Positions 50,434 through 60,163 of a DNA stretch of 64,000 nucleotides are shown in pieces. The notes below the pieces were generated by a model. That model was not told the DNA's origin, did no database searches, and worked only from the letters and a program-made list of their open reading frames with translations. The translations under genes were made by a program, and so were the position numbers. This DNA comes from a cyanobiont of Ornithocercus magnificus (GTDB taxonomy: Bacteria; Cyanobacteriota; Cyanobacteriia; PCC-6307; Cyanobiaceae): assembly GCA_007996965.1 (NCBI GenBank), contig BIMP01000001.1, positions 806,001-870,000 on the forward strand, read 5' to 3'. How positions within the stretch are numbered: position 1 is the first letter of the stretch; each line of letters begins with the position of its first letter.

Positions 50434-52227
50434 ATGCTCAGTCTGTCACGCATCCTGGAGACCCAGCTAAAAGCTGCACTCAAGCATGCCTTCCCGGAAG
50501 CGAATACAGTCGCCTCGAGCAATGGTGTTATAACCGGCTCTCAGTTAATTCCCACTAGCAAAACAGAGTTCGGCGATTTTCAGAGCAACTGTGCCCTATC
50601 CCTTGCCAGATCCTTAGGGAGGACACCACGACAAATTGCATCAGCTATTGTCAGCTGTCTTAGTGAAGATCCAGTCTTCACCGAACTTTGTATGGAGCCA
50701 CAAATTGCTGGCCCTGGCTTCATCAACATTACTGTCCGACCAGAGCGCCTGGTTATTGAAATTGCTGCACGGTTAGGAGATAAACGGTTGGGAGTGTTGG
50801 CAGTGGAAAATCCTGCGTCGGTAATTGTGGATTTTTCTAGCCCCAATATTGCTAAAGAGATGCATGTTGGACATCTGCGCTCAACCATCATTGGTGACTC
50901 ATTAGCGCGCCTACTAGAATTCTCTGGACATCACGTGTTGCGACTGAACCATGTAGGTGACTGGGGCACTCAATTTGGTATGCTAATCACTCATCTTAAA
51001 CAGGTAGTGCCTGCAGCATTAACTACCCCTGACATAGTTGATCTTGGTGACCTTGTAGCTTTCTACCGTCAAGTCAGACAGCGCTTTGAAGAAGATGAGG
51101 AATTTCGAGATATATCACGCAGGGAAGTAGTTAAGCTACAAAAAGGCGATCCATTATCTCTAAAAGCCTGGAGCCTACTTTGTGAACAATCTCGACGCGA
51201 GTTTAACAAAATTTATGACTATCTTGGTGTCCGACTACATGAGCGTGGTGAGTCATTCTACAACTCTTATCTAGAATCTGTTGTCAAAGACCTCAATGCT
51301 GTAGGCCTACTCGTGACTGATAATGGAGCCCGCTGTGTTTTCCTCAAGGGTATTAACAGCAGAGCTGGTAAACCATTGCCAGTAATTGTACAGAAAAGTG
51401 ATGGTGGCTTCAATTATGCTACCACCGATTTAGCCGCAATCCGCTACCGCTTTAGTAAGACTCCCAATGGGGATGGCGCTCAACGAGTGATCTATGTGAC
51501 TGATGCAGGCCAAGCCAACCATTTCACTGGTGTCTTTCAGGTTGCGCAGCGAGCAGGATGGGTACCTGAAGATTGTTGTCTCGAGCATGTCCCTTTCGGG
51601 CTGGTCCAGGGAGAAGACGGCAAGAAGTTGAAGACCCGGTCTGGTGACACAGTGCGATTGCGGGATCTACTTGATGAGGCAGTTAGGCGAGCTGAGTTAG
51701 ATCTGCGTCACCGCTTGCAAGAGGAAGGTCGTATAGAGGAGGAGAGTTTTATCCAGCGCGTTGCTAATGCTGTAGGTTTAGCAGCGGTTAAGTATGCCGA
51801 CCTCAGCCAAAATAGAACTACTAACTATCAGTTTAGTTTTGATCGCATGCTAGCTTTGCAAGGTAATACCGCACCGTACCTTCTTTATGCAGTAGTGCGC
51901 ATCGCTGGCATTGTTCGCAAGGGAGGTACCTTTAAGGCTTCTAATAGTGACCTGCACTTTAGTGAGCCACAAGAGTGGGACCTTGTACGGCAGCTGCTCA
52001 AATTTGATGCTGTCATTGCTGAGGTTAGTGAGGAGCTGTTGCCCAACCGGCTTTGTAATTATCTCTTTGAACTAAGCCAGGTCTTCAGCCGCTTCTATGA
52101 TCAAGTGTCTGTGTTAAGAGCAGCTGACAGAGTGCGAGCCTCAAGGCTCGCACTCTGTCAGCTCACTGCTGATACTCTCAAATTAGGTCTTGATTTGCTG
52201 GGCATCTCAACTCTGGAGCGCATGTGA
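50434..52227 (+). CDS. argS: Arginyl-tRNA synthetase
   Basis: 597 residues, class I. N-terminal additional domain (about 1-120), the HIGH-type motif in [20 protein letters not shown], and the KMSK region ([15 protein letters not shown]) followed by the helical anticodon domain, which ends GISTLERM. The ATG at 50434 fits. The stop overlaps the GTG of the next gene. A perfect 19-bp inverted repeat lies in frame near the 3' end. Confidence 0.97.
   Translation: MLSLSRILETQLKAALKHAFPEANTVASSNGVITGSQLIPTSKTEFGDFQSNCALSLARSLGRTPRQIASAIVSCLSEDPVFTELCMEPQIAGPGFINITVRPERLVIEIAARLGDKRLGVLAVENPASVIVDFSSPNIAKEMHVGHLRSTIIGDSLARLLEFSGHHVLRLNHVGDWGTQFGMLITHLKQVVPAALTTPDIVDLGDLVAFYRQVRQRFEEDEEFRDISRREVVKLQKGDPLSLKAWSLLCEQSRREFNKIYDYLGVRLHERGESFYNSYLESVVKDLNAVGLLVTDNGARCVFLKGINSRAGKPLPVIVQKSDGGFNYATTDLAAIRYRFSKTPNGDGAQRVIYVTDAGQANHFTGVFQVAQRAGWVPEDCCLEHVPFGLVQGEDGKKLKTRSGDTVRLRDLLDEAVRRAELDLRHRLQEEGRIEEESFIQRVANAVGLAAVKYADLSQNRTTNYQFSFDRMLALQGNTAPYLLYAVVRIAGIVRKGGTFKASNSDLHFSEPQEWDLVRQLLKFDAVIAEVSEELLPNRLCNYLFELSQVFSRFYDQVSVLRAADRVRASRLALCQLTADTLKLGLDLLGISTLERM
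52122..52163. repeat. Perfect 19-bp inverted repeat inside argS
   Basis: Left arm 52122-52140 and right arm 52145-52163 are exact reverse complements separated by TCAA. They are read in frame as [14 protein letters not shown] in the anticodon-binding domain and end 64 nt before the stop codon. The stem would be very stable in mRNA and could form a cruciform in DNA. Confidence 0.95.
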
Positions 52228-53348
52228 GTCGCACTAGAAAGTCGCTGGCTCAAGATGATGCGCTTATGGCGAGACCAGAGGTCGAATGCCTAAAGCCTTA
52301 TAATGCTCCATTAGAAGGACGCCGCAATATGCTGCGGCTCGATTTCAATGAGAACACAGTTGGCCCAAGCCCGCATGTGGTAAAAGCGTTGCAGGAAATC
52401 ACTGCTGAGCAAATCGCAATATACCCAGAATACAATGGTTTGCGCCAGGCAATAATTGCAAATTTAGAATTGAAAGGGCTTAGAGTCTTGCTACGTCCAG
52501 AGCAGGTAGGCTTATTCAACGGCGTTGATGCAGGTATTCATGCTGCGCTCCATGCCTACGGTTCTAAAGGCGATATGTTGCTCACTACAAGTCCCACCTT
52601 TGGCTACTATGCCTCCTGTGCCCGTATGCAGGGCATGACAATAACTTCAGTTCCTCACAAGCTTCCTGACTTTCGCTTTCCTCTCGAGGCTATCTACTCT
52701 AACTTGTCTAACAGCCCAAAAATTCTGATAATTTGCAATCCTAATAATCCTACAGGAACCCGACTGGCACCTAAGCAAGTATTCAAGCTCTGCACAGCTG
52801 CGCCCCAGACACTCATCATTGTTGATGAGCTTTATGAAGCCTTCGCTGGCGATAGTGTCCTGCCGTATTTGGACCCTGAGTCATTTCCTAATCTGATAGT
52901 GTTGCGCTCTCTAGCTAAGACTGCAGGCTTGGCAGGACTACGATTAGGTTTTGGTATTGGATCATCCACGGTAGTTGATCGTGTCAGCCGGGTTACCGGT
53001 CCATACGATATTAATAGTTTTGCTGTTACTGCAGCTCTAGCAGCTCTTTCAGACCAGGCTTATGTGGACCACTATGTAGAGCAAGTCTTGGAGTCTAGAG
53101 CCTGGATATTGAAGCGTCTTTACACAGCCAGAGTGAACTACCACGCTGATGGTGGTAACTACCTCTTAATTTGGCCACAGCGCCCAGTTGCTGAGGTCGA
53201 ATATCAACTCCGAAAATATGGAATTCTTGTGCGCTTGATGGATGGTAAGCCTCAAATCGAAGGTGCAATTCGTGTCAGTCTCGGAACCATTCACCAGATG
53301 CAGCGCTTTTGGTCTGTATTCACAGCGATTGAAGGATTAAACATTTGA
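52224..53348 (+). CDS. hisC: HisC-like PLP-dependent aminotransferase
   Basis: 374 residues; class I/II aminotransferase close to histidinol-phosphate aminotransferase. [34 protein letters not shown] and the PLP lysine [18 protein letters not shown] are typical. A GTG start at 52224 overlaps the argS stop; an ATG at 52266 ([20 protein letters not shown]) is a strong alternative. Coupled translation with argS is likely. The true substrate could be another 2-oxo acid pair, since cyanobacteria keep more than one HisC-like gene. Confidence 0.85.
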   Translation: MSRTRKSLAQDDALMARPEVECLKPYNAPLEGRRNMLRLDFNENTVGPSPHVVKALQEITAEQIAIYPEYNGLRQAIIANLELKGLRVLLRPEQVGLFNGVDAGIHAALHAYGSKGDMLLTTSPTFGYYASCARMQGMTITSVPHKLPDFRFPLEAIYSNLSNSPKILIICNPNNPTGTRLAPKQVFKLCTAAPQTLIIVDELYEAFAGDSVLPYLDPESFPNLIVLRSLAKTAGLAGLRLGFGIGSSTVVDRVSRVTGPYDINSFAVTAALAALSDQAYVDHYVEQVLESRAWILKRLYTARVNYHADGGNYLLIWPQRPVAEVEYQLRKYGILVRLMDGKPQIEGAIRVSLGTIHQMQRFWSVFTAIEGLNI

Positions 53349-53507
53349 ACACTTAACCTTATATCTACATGTCATATGTAGGAACGTCATCAGACATAGG
53401 TGGGACTCTGTAAGAGGCCATATGTATGCTGCAGTAACTTTCACAGTGTATGCAAAGCTAATGGAGATAACTAAAAGTAGCACAGGAATGTAAGCCTAAC
53501 AGTGATT

Positions 53508-54113
53508 CTACTCAGCAATCTCTGCCTGGCGCAAAAAATTTGCCAGGAGTTTATGACCGCACTGAGTTAAGATGCTTTCAGGATGGAACTGTACACCTTG
53601 GAGGTGAGGATAATCCCGATGACGTAAGCCCATAATTGTACCGTCTTCCAGCCAGGCTGTGATCTCAAGGCAGTCAGGCAAGCTCTTTCTATCTGCAATT
53701 AGGCTATGATAACGAGTAGCTGTAAGTGGTTGTGGTAGGTTTGTGAATAATCCTTGGCTGCTATGGTAAATTAATGAGGTCTTACCATGCATTAGTTCAG
53801 GAGCACGCACAATCTTGCCACCATATGCTTGTGCTAAGGCCTGATGACCGAGGCAAACACCCAGGGTTGGTGTGAGTGGCCCAAGCTCAGTCAAAACTTC
53901 AAGACAGATCCCTGACTGGTCAGGATTACCTGGACCAGGTGAAAGCAAGATTGCCTGTGGCTGAAGCTCCTGGATCTGGTTCAATGTTAGTGCATCATTG
54001 CGTTCTATACGTAAGTCATTAGCTACTGGATAACTTGTTGCTAATTCGGCAAGATACTGCACTAAATTGAAGGTGAAGCTGTCGTAATTGTCAATAATAA
54101 GGAGCATGGGCAT
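53508..54113 (-). CDS. pabA: Anthranilate/aminodeoxychorismate synthase glutaminase subunit
   Basis: About 201 residues; class I glutamine amidotransferase that supplies ammonia to TrpE or PabB. LLIIDNYDSFTFNLVQYL is at the N-terminus, the nucleophile Cys is in LGVCLGHQALA, and the His-Glu pair is in VQFHPESILT. The same subunit can serve tryptophan and folate synthesis. ATGs at 54113 and 54107 are both possible; the upstream frame (to 54134) would overlap dgkA. Last gene of the ybeY-dgkA run. Confidence 0.9.
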   Translation of the reverse strand: MPMLLIIDNYDSFTFNLVQYLAELATSYPVANDLRIERNDALTLNQIQELQPQAILLSPGPGNPDQSGICLEVLTELGPLTPTLGVCLGHQALAQAYGGKIVRAPELMHGKTSLIYHSSQGLFTNLPQPLTATRYHSLIADRKSLPDCLEITAWLEDGTIMGLRHRDYPHLQGVQFHPESILTQCGHKLLANFLRQAEIAE

Positions 54114-54120
54114 ACAAGTT

Positions 54121-54567
54121 CTAAGGCCCAACACAGATTAGCAGTGGAGGCAGAAGAATTAACAGGGCAATCACAATTGAACCGCTTGCTGCGACCAGTA
54201 CTGCAGCAGCAGCGCAGTCTTTAGCAATCCTAGCTAAGGAATGAAAGTGATGCCCAATTGTCAAGTCTACTGTAGCCTCAATTGCAGTATTGAGCAGCTC
54301 CAAAGCTAGAACCACAGTTGCCATTAGTGCAAGGATTGCTAAAGATACTGTGCTTAGGTGTAGCCAGAAACTGAGACTAAATACCAGAAATGTAATTAGG
54401 ACATGGATACGAAAATTTCTCTGGCTAACAAAACCATACACTAGCCCATGGATGGCGTAACGAAAACTAGCCGATAGATCGGATGCAGTCTTCCAAGATA
54501 CCTTTTGATCATTGCTTAGAAGCTCATCGGGGCTGTTGGACGCCTGCTTGGCAGTTTCACGAGGCAT
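54121..54567 (-). CDS. dgkA: Diacylglycerol/undecaprenol kinase family
   Basis: 148 residues with the DgkA fold: the catalytic stretch ELLNTAIEATVDL, the conserved KDCAAAAVLVAA, and three predicted transmembrane helices. In Gram-positive relatives it phosphorylates undecaprenol. An N-terminal hydrophilic extension of about 30 residues is present. Its start overlaps the end of ybeY by 11 bp, as in other cyanobacteria. Confidence 0.92.
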   Translation of the reverse strand: MPRETAKQASNSPDELLSNDQKVSWKTASDLSASFRYAIHGLVYGFVSQRNFRIHVLITFLVFSLSFWLHLSTVSLAILALMATVVLALELLNTAIEATVDLTIGHHFHSLARIAKDCAAAAVLVAASGSIVIALLILLPPLLICVGP

Positions 54568-55120
54568 CGTCGGATAAGTCTTTAATTAGTCCACAGGTAA
54601 TGCCACAGGTTTGAGTACTGCTGCTTCTTGCTAGTAGATATTCTTGGCACCGCAGCATATTAACTAAGCTGGCTTCGTCAAGATGATCCCAGCCAAGTAA
54701 ATGCAATAGGCCATGACTAACGAGCCAGCGTAGTTCCTGTCGCAGATCATGGCCTTGATCAGTTGCCTGTTTTATAGCTGTTGGAATTGACACAATAATA
54801 TCGCCCAGTTCTACAGGTTCTCCTGCTGGTAATGGGATTCCTCCCTGGTTTATTATGGGAAATGATAACACGTCGGTGGATGTATCTTGCTGTCGCCAGA
54901 TTTGGTTTAGCTGGGTGATGGTAATATCATCTGTGAACCGCAAGCTTAAACCAAGAACACTAGCAGGTTGAATTTTATCTGCGTAAGGCAGTAATGCTTT
55001 GCTGTGTAGAATAGTTAGCCATGTGCTCAACTGCTCTCTCCAGAAAGATATCTCTATGCAGTCAGTTTCTTCTACTGAAGCCTCTACCTCTAGCAAGAGA
55101 TCCAGTTCGAAGATATCCAT
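54557..55120 (-). CDS. ybeY: Endoribonuclease YbeY
   Basis: 187 residues; metal-dependent RNase for 16S rRNA maturation and ribosome quality control. The zinc-binding motif HGLLHLLGWDH is intact, with STDVLSFP and GDIIVSIPTA upstream. The C-terminal tail is longer than in E. coli YbeY. Overlaps dgkA. Confidence 0.95.
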   Translation of the reverse strand: MDIFELDLLLEVEASVEETDCIEISFWREQLSTWLTILHSKALLPYADKIQPASVLGLSLRFTDDITITQLNQIWRQQDTSTDVLSFPIINQGGIPLPAGEPVELGDIIVSIPTAIKQATDQGHDLRQELRWLVSHGLLHLLGWDHLDEASLVNMLRCQEYLLARSSSTQTCGITCGLIKDLSDDAS

Positions 55121-55129
55121 TACCTTGGT

Positions 55130-55306
55130 TTACTGAGGCAATGTAGGACGTCCGATCCAAGCCACAGCCAGGATAAAGCTAGCTAATCCAATAGCAGTTA
55201 GGCTTAGGTGAAATAGACTTTGACGACCCTTACGCACCATGTTGCGCATCGCTAGCTTGATAAAGCTGGGGGGTGCTGCTGCCCGCTTGTCGGTTTCGGT
55301 TTTCAT
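55130..55306 (-). CDS. DUF3285 small membrane protein
   Basis: 58 residues from the ATG at 55306 (MKTETDKRAAAPPSF); ATGs at 55333 and 55327 would lengthen it and nearly touch prfB. The signature SFIKLAMRNMVRKGRQSL is followed by one transmembrane helix (LTAIGLASFILAVAWIG). A cyanobacterial and plastid-lineage family of unknown function that is often found between prfB and ybeY, as here. Confidence 0.85.
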   Translation of the reverse strand: MKTETDKRAAAPPSFIKLAMRNMVRKGRQSLFHLSLTAIGLASFILAVAWIGRPTLPQ

Positions 55307-55336
55307 TAGTTTGCTCTCTAGTTTCATCAGCATAAC

Positions 55337-56462
55337 TCAATTATTTGTGTCTTCTAAGTAGTCCGCGCTATGATGCAAAAGTGCTTTTATAAAAGGATCG
55401 AGTTCACCGTTCATTACACTTTGTACATCGCTGGTTTCCTTCTGAGTTCGAAGATCCTTGACCATCTGATATGGGTGAAAGACATAGTTACGAATTTGGT
55501 TACCCCAAGCTGCCTCTACAGTATCACCACGGATATCTGCTATCTCTGCAGCTCGTTGTTCCTGAGCAATGACCAACAGCTTTGACTTTAGTAGAGCCAT
55601 AGCCTTCTCACGATTCTGAAGTTGTGAGCGCTCCTGCGTACAGCGAACTGCAATATTAGTTGGGATATGTAAGATCCGAACAGCAGTTTCTACCTTGTTA
55701 ACATTCTGACCTCCTGCTCCGCCAGAGCGGCTAGTAGTGATCTCTAGATCTTTATCTGGGATCTCCACATCTACCTCCTTTTCTAGCTTTGGCATAACCT
55801 CTACCCCAGCAAAACTAGTCTGTCGCTTATCGTTAGCATTAAAGGGCGAGATTCGTACGAGACGATGAGTGCCTTTCTCATTGCGAAGATAGCCATATGC
55901 ATAGCGTCCTTCGATTTCGATCGTTGCACTCTTAATGCCGGCCTCTTCACCCTCAGATAGCTCATCGACTGTGACCTTCATACCATGCCCTTTGGCCCAG
56001 CGGCTATACATGCGCAGCAGCATCTGCGCCCAATCTTGTGCATCTGTTCCACCAGCGCCAGCATTAACTGTAAGAACAGCACCTTCCCTATCATATTCGC
56101 CTTTCAGCAGTCTTTCCATCTCCCAACGATCGAGTTCCTGACGTAACCATGTCAGGCCAGAGCCAGCCTCGCCAAGGATCTCGCTATCCGTCTCTAGTTC
56201 GCAGAGCTCGAGAGTTGCTAGAGCATCTTCAACAGTGCGGTTCCAGCTAGTGAGCTGATCAAGCTGTGCTCTTACCTCATCTAGATGACGCATCTGTTTT
56301 TGTGCATTCTGCTGGTTATCCCAGAATTCCGGCTGTGCAGCCAGTTGCTCAAGATGTTTCTGGCGTGCGCTTAGTGCAGGAACGTCAAAGACAGTCCTGG
56401 GCATTGCCCAGGCGCTCGGTCAATTCAGAAAGATCACGCTTGAAATCGGTAAGGTCCAACAA
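55337..56462 (-). CDS. prfB: Peptide chain release factor 2, expressed by programmed +1 frameshift
   Basis: RF2 recognises UAA and UGA stops. The main frame (down to 55337) carries the SPF anticodon tripeptide ([13 protein letters not shown]) and the catalytic GGQ ([12 protein letters not shown]). The N-terminal 25 codons lie in the preceding frame, starting at TTG 56462 or 56459 ([19 protein letters not shown]) and ending at CTT TGA C. A +1 slip on CTT skips one T and joins ...AQDCL to DVPALS. The total is about 374 residues, normal for RF2. An in-frame TAG just upstream rules out an earlier start. The canonical autoregulatory logic applies: low RF2 favours the slip. Confidence 0.93.
56384..56390 (-). 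promoter_or_regulatory. RF2 programmed +1 frameshift site CTTTGAC
   Basis: On the minus strand, CTT TGA C is at 56390-56384: codon 25 of the upstream frame, then an in-frame TGA, then C. This is the same slip sequence as in most bacterial prfB genes. Upstream sits CAGGACTGT, giving an AGGA that may play the internal Shine-Dalgarno role. Confidence 0.9.
56396..56412 (-). repeat. Perfect hairpin directly upstream of the prfB frameshift site
   Basis: CCTGGGCAATGCCCAGG on the minus strand: 8-bp arms around a single base in DNA, or 7-bp GC-rich arms with an AAT loop in RNA. It ends 5 nt before the slip codon CTT, and its 3' arm includes the AGG of the internal Shine-Dalgarno-like sequence. Confidence 0.8.
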
Positions 56463-56544
56463 GGTTCTAGGTGTTCCGCTGACTAGACACTAGCAGTGAG
56501 ACCATTCTTTCATAAGATCCGCTCTGTTGGTTCTGGAGTCCATA

Positions 56545-56802
56545 GTGAACGTCGAGATTTACACTTGGAGCGCCTGCCCCTTCTGTATCCGGGCTAAGGC
56601 TCTGCTCGATCGTAAGGGTATCAGTTACGTCGAGTACATGCTGGACGGCGATGAGCAAGCTCGGGGCAATATGGCTGCTCGCGCTGATGGCTGTCGCAGT
56701 GTTCCTCAGATCTTCATCAACAATCTTCATGTTGGCGGTTGTGACGATCTGCATGCCATGGATTACAACGGGACGCTCGACAGTTTGCTTGGTGTGGTCT
56801 GA
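56545..56802 (+). CDS. grxC: Glutaredoxin 3 family
   Basis: 85 residues; dithiol glutaredoxin with the active site [14 protein letters not shown]. The TVP-like cis-Pro loop is SVPQIFINN and the GSH-binding GGCDDL follows. The GTG at 56545 has GGAG 6 nt upstream; the frame is open to 56527 without family support. gshB follows 4 bp later, so thiol-redox and glutathione synthesis are one unit. Confidence 0.94.
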   Translation: MNVEIYTWSACPFCIRAKALLDRKGISYVEYMLDGDEQARGNMAARADGCRSVPQIFINNLHVGGCDDLHAMDYNGTLDSLLGVV

Positions 56803-56806
56803 GCAC

Positions 56807-57769
56807 ATGCATCAGCTCTTTATTTTAGATGCGCTCGCGTGCATAAATTCAGCGAGGGATTCCTCTGCAGCCCTAATGCAAGCTGCCTCTCGCGCCGGAT
56901 TTGAAGTCTGGATTTGTACCTTGGCAGATCTCTCTGTGCTTGGTGATCAGACCCACGTGCTGGCTGCGCCAGTAAAGCCTGAGCCGTGGATCAATGTGGG
57001 ACATCGGCAGAAATATAAGCTAAATATGTTCACCATTGTCTGGATGCGGAAAGATCCACCAGTCGATGATGCATATCTTTATGCTACCCATATCTTGGAG
57101 TTGGCGGAGAGAGTAGGAGTAAATGTTATCAATCGTCCTACTGCTCTGCGAGCTTGGAATGAGAAGGCTGGCGCTCTCCGGTTTCAACATTTAATGGTGC
57201 CTACCCTTGTAGCATCTCGTGTTAGTGATCTAGCAGCTTTTGCTCGCGACCAGGTTGACCTAGTACTGAAGCCTTTGGGAGGCCGAGCTGGACAAGGAGT
57301 AATACGCATTGATGCTAGATCTCCTGGTCTTGAGGCTCTGCTAGAACTGGTCACCGAGCAGGAGCGTCTACCTGTAATGGCACAGCAGTTCTTGCCAGCT
57401 GTTAGAGATGGCGATAAGCGAATTCTGCTTGTAGACGGTGAGCCACTTGGAGCTATTAACCGGCGTCCAGCAGCAGGAGAGTTCCGCAGTAACTTAGCAG
57501 TTGGCGGACAACCTGAACATTCTGATCTATCCACTCGAGAACTAGAGATTTGTGACTGTCTAGCCCCCGTGCTACGAGCAGAAGGACTTTTCTTTGTGGG
57601 AATTGATGTCATTGATGGCTATCTTAGTGAGATTAATGTCACTAGCCCAACTGGAATCAGAGAGGTAGAGCGACTGAGCGGTATTCCTCTTGCCGATCAA
57701 GTAATTGCAAGACTGCCAGGTGTGTCGAATCCTCTGTCATCTGGAACTACATGTTTCATTTCTAGTTGA
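56807..57769 (+). CDS. gshB: Glutathione synthetase
   Basis: 320 residues; an ATP-grasp enzyme joining gamma-glutamylcysteine to glycine. [47 protein letters not shown] and [15 protein letters not shown] are the family signatures. The start ATG is at 56807; the open frame back to 56651 lies on grxC. The last 15 residues or so (after ADQVIARL) run past the usual end and overlap the menF frame by 73 bp on the other strand. Confidence 0.95.
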   Translation: MHQLFILDALACINSARDSSAALMQAASRAGFEVWICTLADLSVLGDQTHVLAAPVKPEPWINVGHRQKYKLNMFTIVWMRKDPPVDDAYLYATHILELAERVGVNVINRPTALRAWNEKAGALRFQHLMVPTLVASRVSDLAAFARDQVDLVLKPLGGRAGQGVIRIDARSPGLEALLELVTEQERLPVMAQQFLPAVRDGDKRILLVDGEPLGAINRRPAAGEFRSNLAVGGQPEHSDLSTRELEICDCLAPVLRAEGLFFVGIDVIDGYLSEINVTSPTGIREVERLSGIPLADQVIARLPGVSNPLSSGTTCFISS

Positions 57770-59136
57770 TTGGCTAGGATTGCTAGCTTTAGGCCTACTT
57801 CTTCCAATTCACGTTCTGCTACTGACCCACGTACCAGTCCTGCCCCCGCAGTAAAATGTAGCTGCCCCTTATAGCTATGTCCGCAGCGAATTGCTACGCG
57901 CAATTCAGCATCCCCACAAGCATCAATCCAGCCGATTGGAGCTGCGTAATTACCACGTTCAAAAGGTTCGAGTATCCGGAGCCAGCTCATAGCTTCTAGG
58001 CATGGAAAACCAGCTACAGCAGGAGTAGGATGTAAGATTTCGGCCAAAGTCAGTGGATGTTGGTTATTTACATATGCAGAGATCGGAGTAAACAGATGAA
58101 CAAGAGGTCCATGGCGAGCTAACTTAGGAGACCTTGGACGTGAAGGCACAAGCCCCTGCTTGAGCAATAGAGCACTGATTGTCTCTGCGACCACTTCATG
58201 CTCGCGTCGGTCCTTGTCAGAGAAGAGCAAACTCTGCTCGTGTCCGCCTCGTGCTGCAGTTCCTGCTAGAGCGTCGATGTTTAAGCATCTACCCTGCAGA
58301 CTTAATAAGCGCTCTGGTGATGCCCCAAAAAACACATCATCACGGTTGCGTTGCCAGAGGAAACGGCAACTACCGGACTGCTGTTTTCTTAGACGAGTAA
58401 GCAATGGCAATGGACTAAAACTAGAGTTGAGAACAATTGAATGCCGCACAGCCAAGACTAACTTATCTAGACTACCACTATTAACAAGCTCAATGCCACG
58501 ATTCAGGGCTGGACGGTAACATTCTTGCCAGCACTGCAGATTGAATAGTATGCTACTTTCTTCAGAAGAACAGGGTAGAGTATCGGAAAGCAAAACACTT
58601 GATTGCAGTCGTTCAGCCATAAGCCACAACTCTTCGGCCAAATATCTGATATCAGTGCGCTCTGCAGGAAGGCCATTAAGGCGCAGCCAGCCGCAACGTC
58701 CTTGCCTGCTGAGTTGCCAGCGCGGTAGAATTGCCTGTGCACCTACTAAATCTTGCGTTCCAGGACGATGTTCTGCGCGCTGGTCGAAGAAGCTGAAAGC
58801 TAGTAGCACGCGTGGTCGTGCTTGAGCAGGAGCTTCTAAGGAGGTATCTGTCAAGCGATTCAAGATATTATCGCTAAAGCGGCGCACTAATTCAAAGCGG
58901 CGCGGGCCACTCAGGTCCAGATGCTGACACCTACCCGCTGCAGCGAAACATAGCCCTGGAGCACTATCCCAGAGAAAGCAGAAATCTTCATCCTGCGCTA
59001 GAAGAGGCAGATAGAGCAGTGGATCAACTCCAGTGACTGGCGTCGCCAGACTAAGCACGCCCCCGCTCGCACAGTCCGAGGACCAACCTTGGAGGGCACT
59101 ATCTAGTATGCCCTTAAAGTTAGCGTTAGCTGGCAT
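57697..59136 (-). CDS. menF: Isochorismate synthase
   Basis: About 479 residues from the ATG at 59136; an in-frame ATG at 59208 would add 24 residues and touch menA. Chorismate-utilising fold: [40 protein letters not shown] and [11 protein letters not shown] to [16 protein letters not shown], then the cofactor-binding end [16 protein letters not shown]. First committed step to phylloquinone. The last 20 residues or so (after ANQLEM) extend beyond relatives and overlap gshB. It diverges from menA. Confidence 0.92.
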   Translation of the reverse strand: MPANANFKGILDSALQGWSSDCASGGVLSLATPVTGVDPLLYLPLLAQDEDFCFLWDSAPGLCFAAAGRCQHLDLSGPRRFELVRRFSDNILNRLTDTSLEAPAQARPRVLLAFSFFDQRAEHRPGTQDLVGAQAILPRWQLSRQGRCGWLRLNGLPAERTDIRYLAEELWLMAERLQSSVLLSDTLPCSSEESSILFNLQCWQECYRPALNRGIELVNSGSLDKLVLAVRHSIVLNSSFSPLPLLTRLRKQQSGSCRFLWQRNRDDVFFGASPERLLSLQGRCLNIDALAGTAARGGHEQSLLFSDKDRREHEVVAETISALLLKQGLVPSRPRSPKLARHGPLVHLFTPISAYVNNQHPLTLAEILHPTPAVAGFPCLEAMSWLRILEPFERGNYAAPIGWIDACGDAELRVAIRCGHSYKGQLHFTAGAGLVRGSVAERELEEVGLKLAILANQLEMKHVVPDDRGFDTPGSLAIT

Positions 59137-59206
59137 CCTGGGCAAGGATGGTGTAAGGAACTGCTCAAATGTATGGAAACTATTTTGGTCTTCGGGGTTT
59201 TCTGCC

Positions 59207-60163
59207 ATGCCGGAGGGTCAGGCTGTCGTAACCCGTTACGCTTCTGCTGCTGAGCGGCAGAGACTATGGTGTGCAGCGATTAAATGGCCAATCTATTCCG
59301 TCGCAGTTATGCCAGCGCTATTGGCAGCTGGTTGGCTGTTAGGAAATGGAGCACCCATGCGATTGTTTCAATTGTTGGGCTTTTTGCTCGCCGCTGCGCT
59401 TCTACTACTCTGGGAAAATGTCAGCAATGACCTCTTCGACGCTGAGACGGGAATCGACTCTGGTGTTAAGCCCCATTCGTTGGTTGTTTTACTGCGGCAT
59501 CGGGCAACTGTAAAGATGATAGCGCTGCTTGCACTAGCCGTTGGACTACTGCTGATGCTGCTTCTCGCTTTACGTAGTAGCCCAGCAGTGATTTCGCTTG
59601 TTCTACTGTGCTGTGGTATTGGCTATGCCTATCAAGGGCCGCCCTTACGTTTAGGTTACCTAGGTCTTGGCGAGCCGCTCTGCTGGTTTGTCTTTGGCCC
59701 ATTAGCAACCACTGCAGCCTTGCTTGCACTCTCTTATCCAGAACATCTGGTTATAGTCCCTTGGGACAAGGCTCTTCTGCTTGGCGCTGGACCTGGCTTA
59801 GCTACCACTTTAGTGCTCTTTTGCTCACATTTTCACCAGGTAGATGCTGATGTAGCCCATGGTAAGCAATCCTTGGTTGCACGTCTTGGCACTGCTCGAG
59901 CAGCTGCATTAGTACCTTGGTTTGTTGTAACGATACTAGCTCTGGAATGGATACCTGTGATGTGTGGCGATTGGCCACCCACTGCCCTATTGGGAGTAGC
60001 AGGGCTGCCGGCAGCAGCTTCTCTGACCTGTTTACTACATCGGTACCACAACCAACCTGATCGCGTCAGCGGCAGTAAATTTCTAGCACTACGCTTCCAG
60101 ACTTTCAATGGTCTAGGTTTAGCGCTTGGCTTAGCTCTTAAGGTGTCTACTGGAGCTGGTTGA
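59207..60163 (+). CDS. menA: 1,4-dihydroxy-2-naphthoate phytyltransferase
   Basis: 318 residues from the ATG at 59207 (MPEGQAVVTRYASAAERQR). UbiA-type membrane prenyltransferase with eight or nine helices; NVSNDLFDAETGIDSG carries the first Asp-rich motif and HFHQVDADVAHGKQSLVARLG the second. It attaches the phytyl tail to DHNA for the photosystem I quinone. The open frame upstream (from 59033) is antisense to menF. menC follows with a 1-bp overlap. Confidence 0.93.
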   Translation: MPEGQAVVTRYASAAERQRLWCAAIKWPIYSVAVMPALLAAGWLLGNGAPMRLFQLLGFLLAAALLLLWENVSNDLFDAETGIDSGVKPHSLVVLLRHRATVKMIALLALAVGLLLMLLLALRSSPAVISLVLLCCGIGYAYQGPPLRLGYLGLGEPLCWFVFGPLATTAALLALSYPEHLVIVPWDKALLLGAGPGLATTLVLFCSHFHQVDADVAHGKQSLVARLGTARAAALVPWFVVTILALEWIPVMCGDWPPTALLGVAGLPAAASLTCLLHRYHNQPDRVSGSKFLALRFQTFNGLGLALGLALKVSTGAG

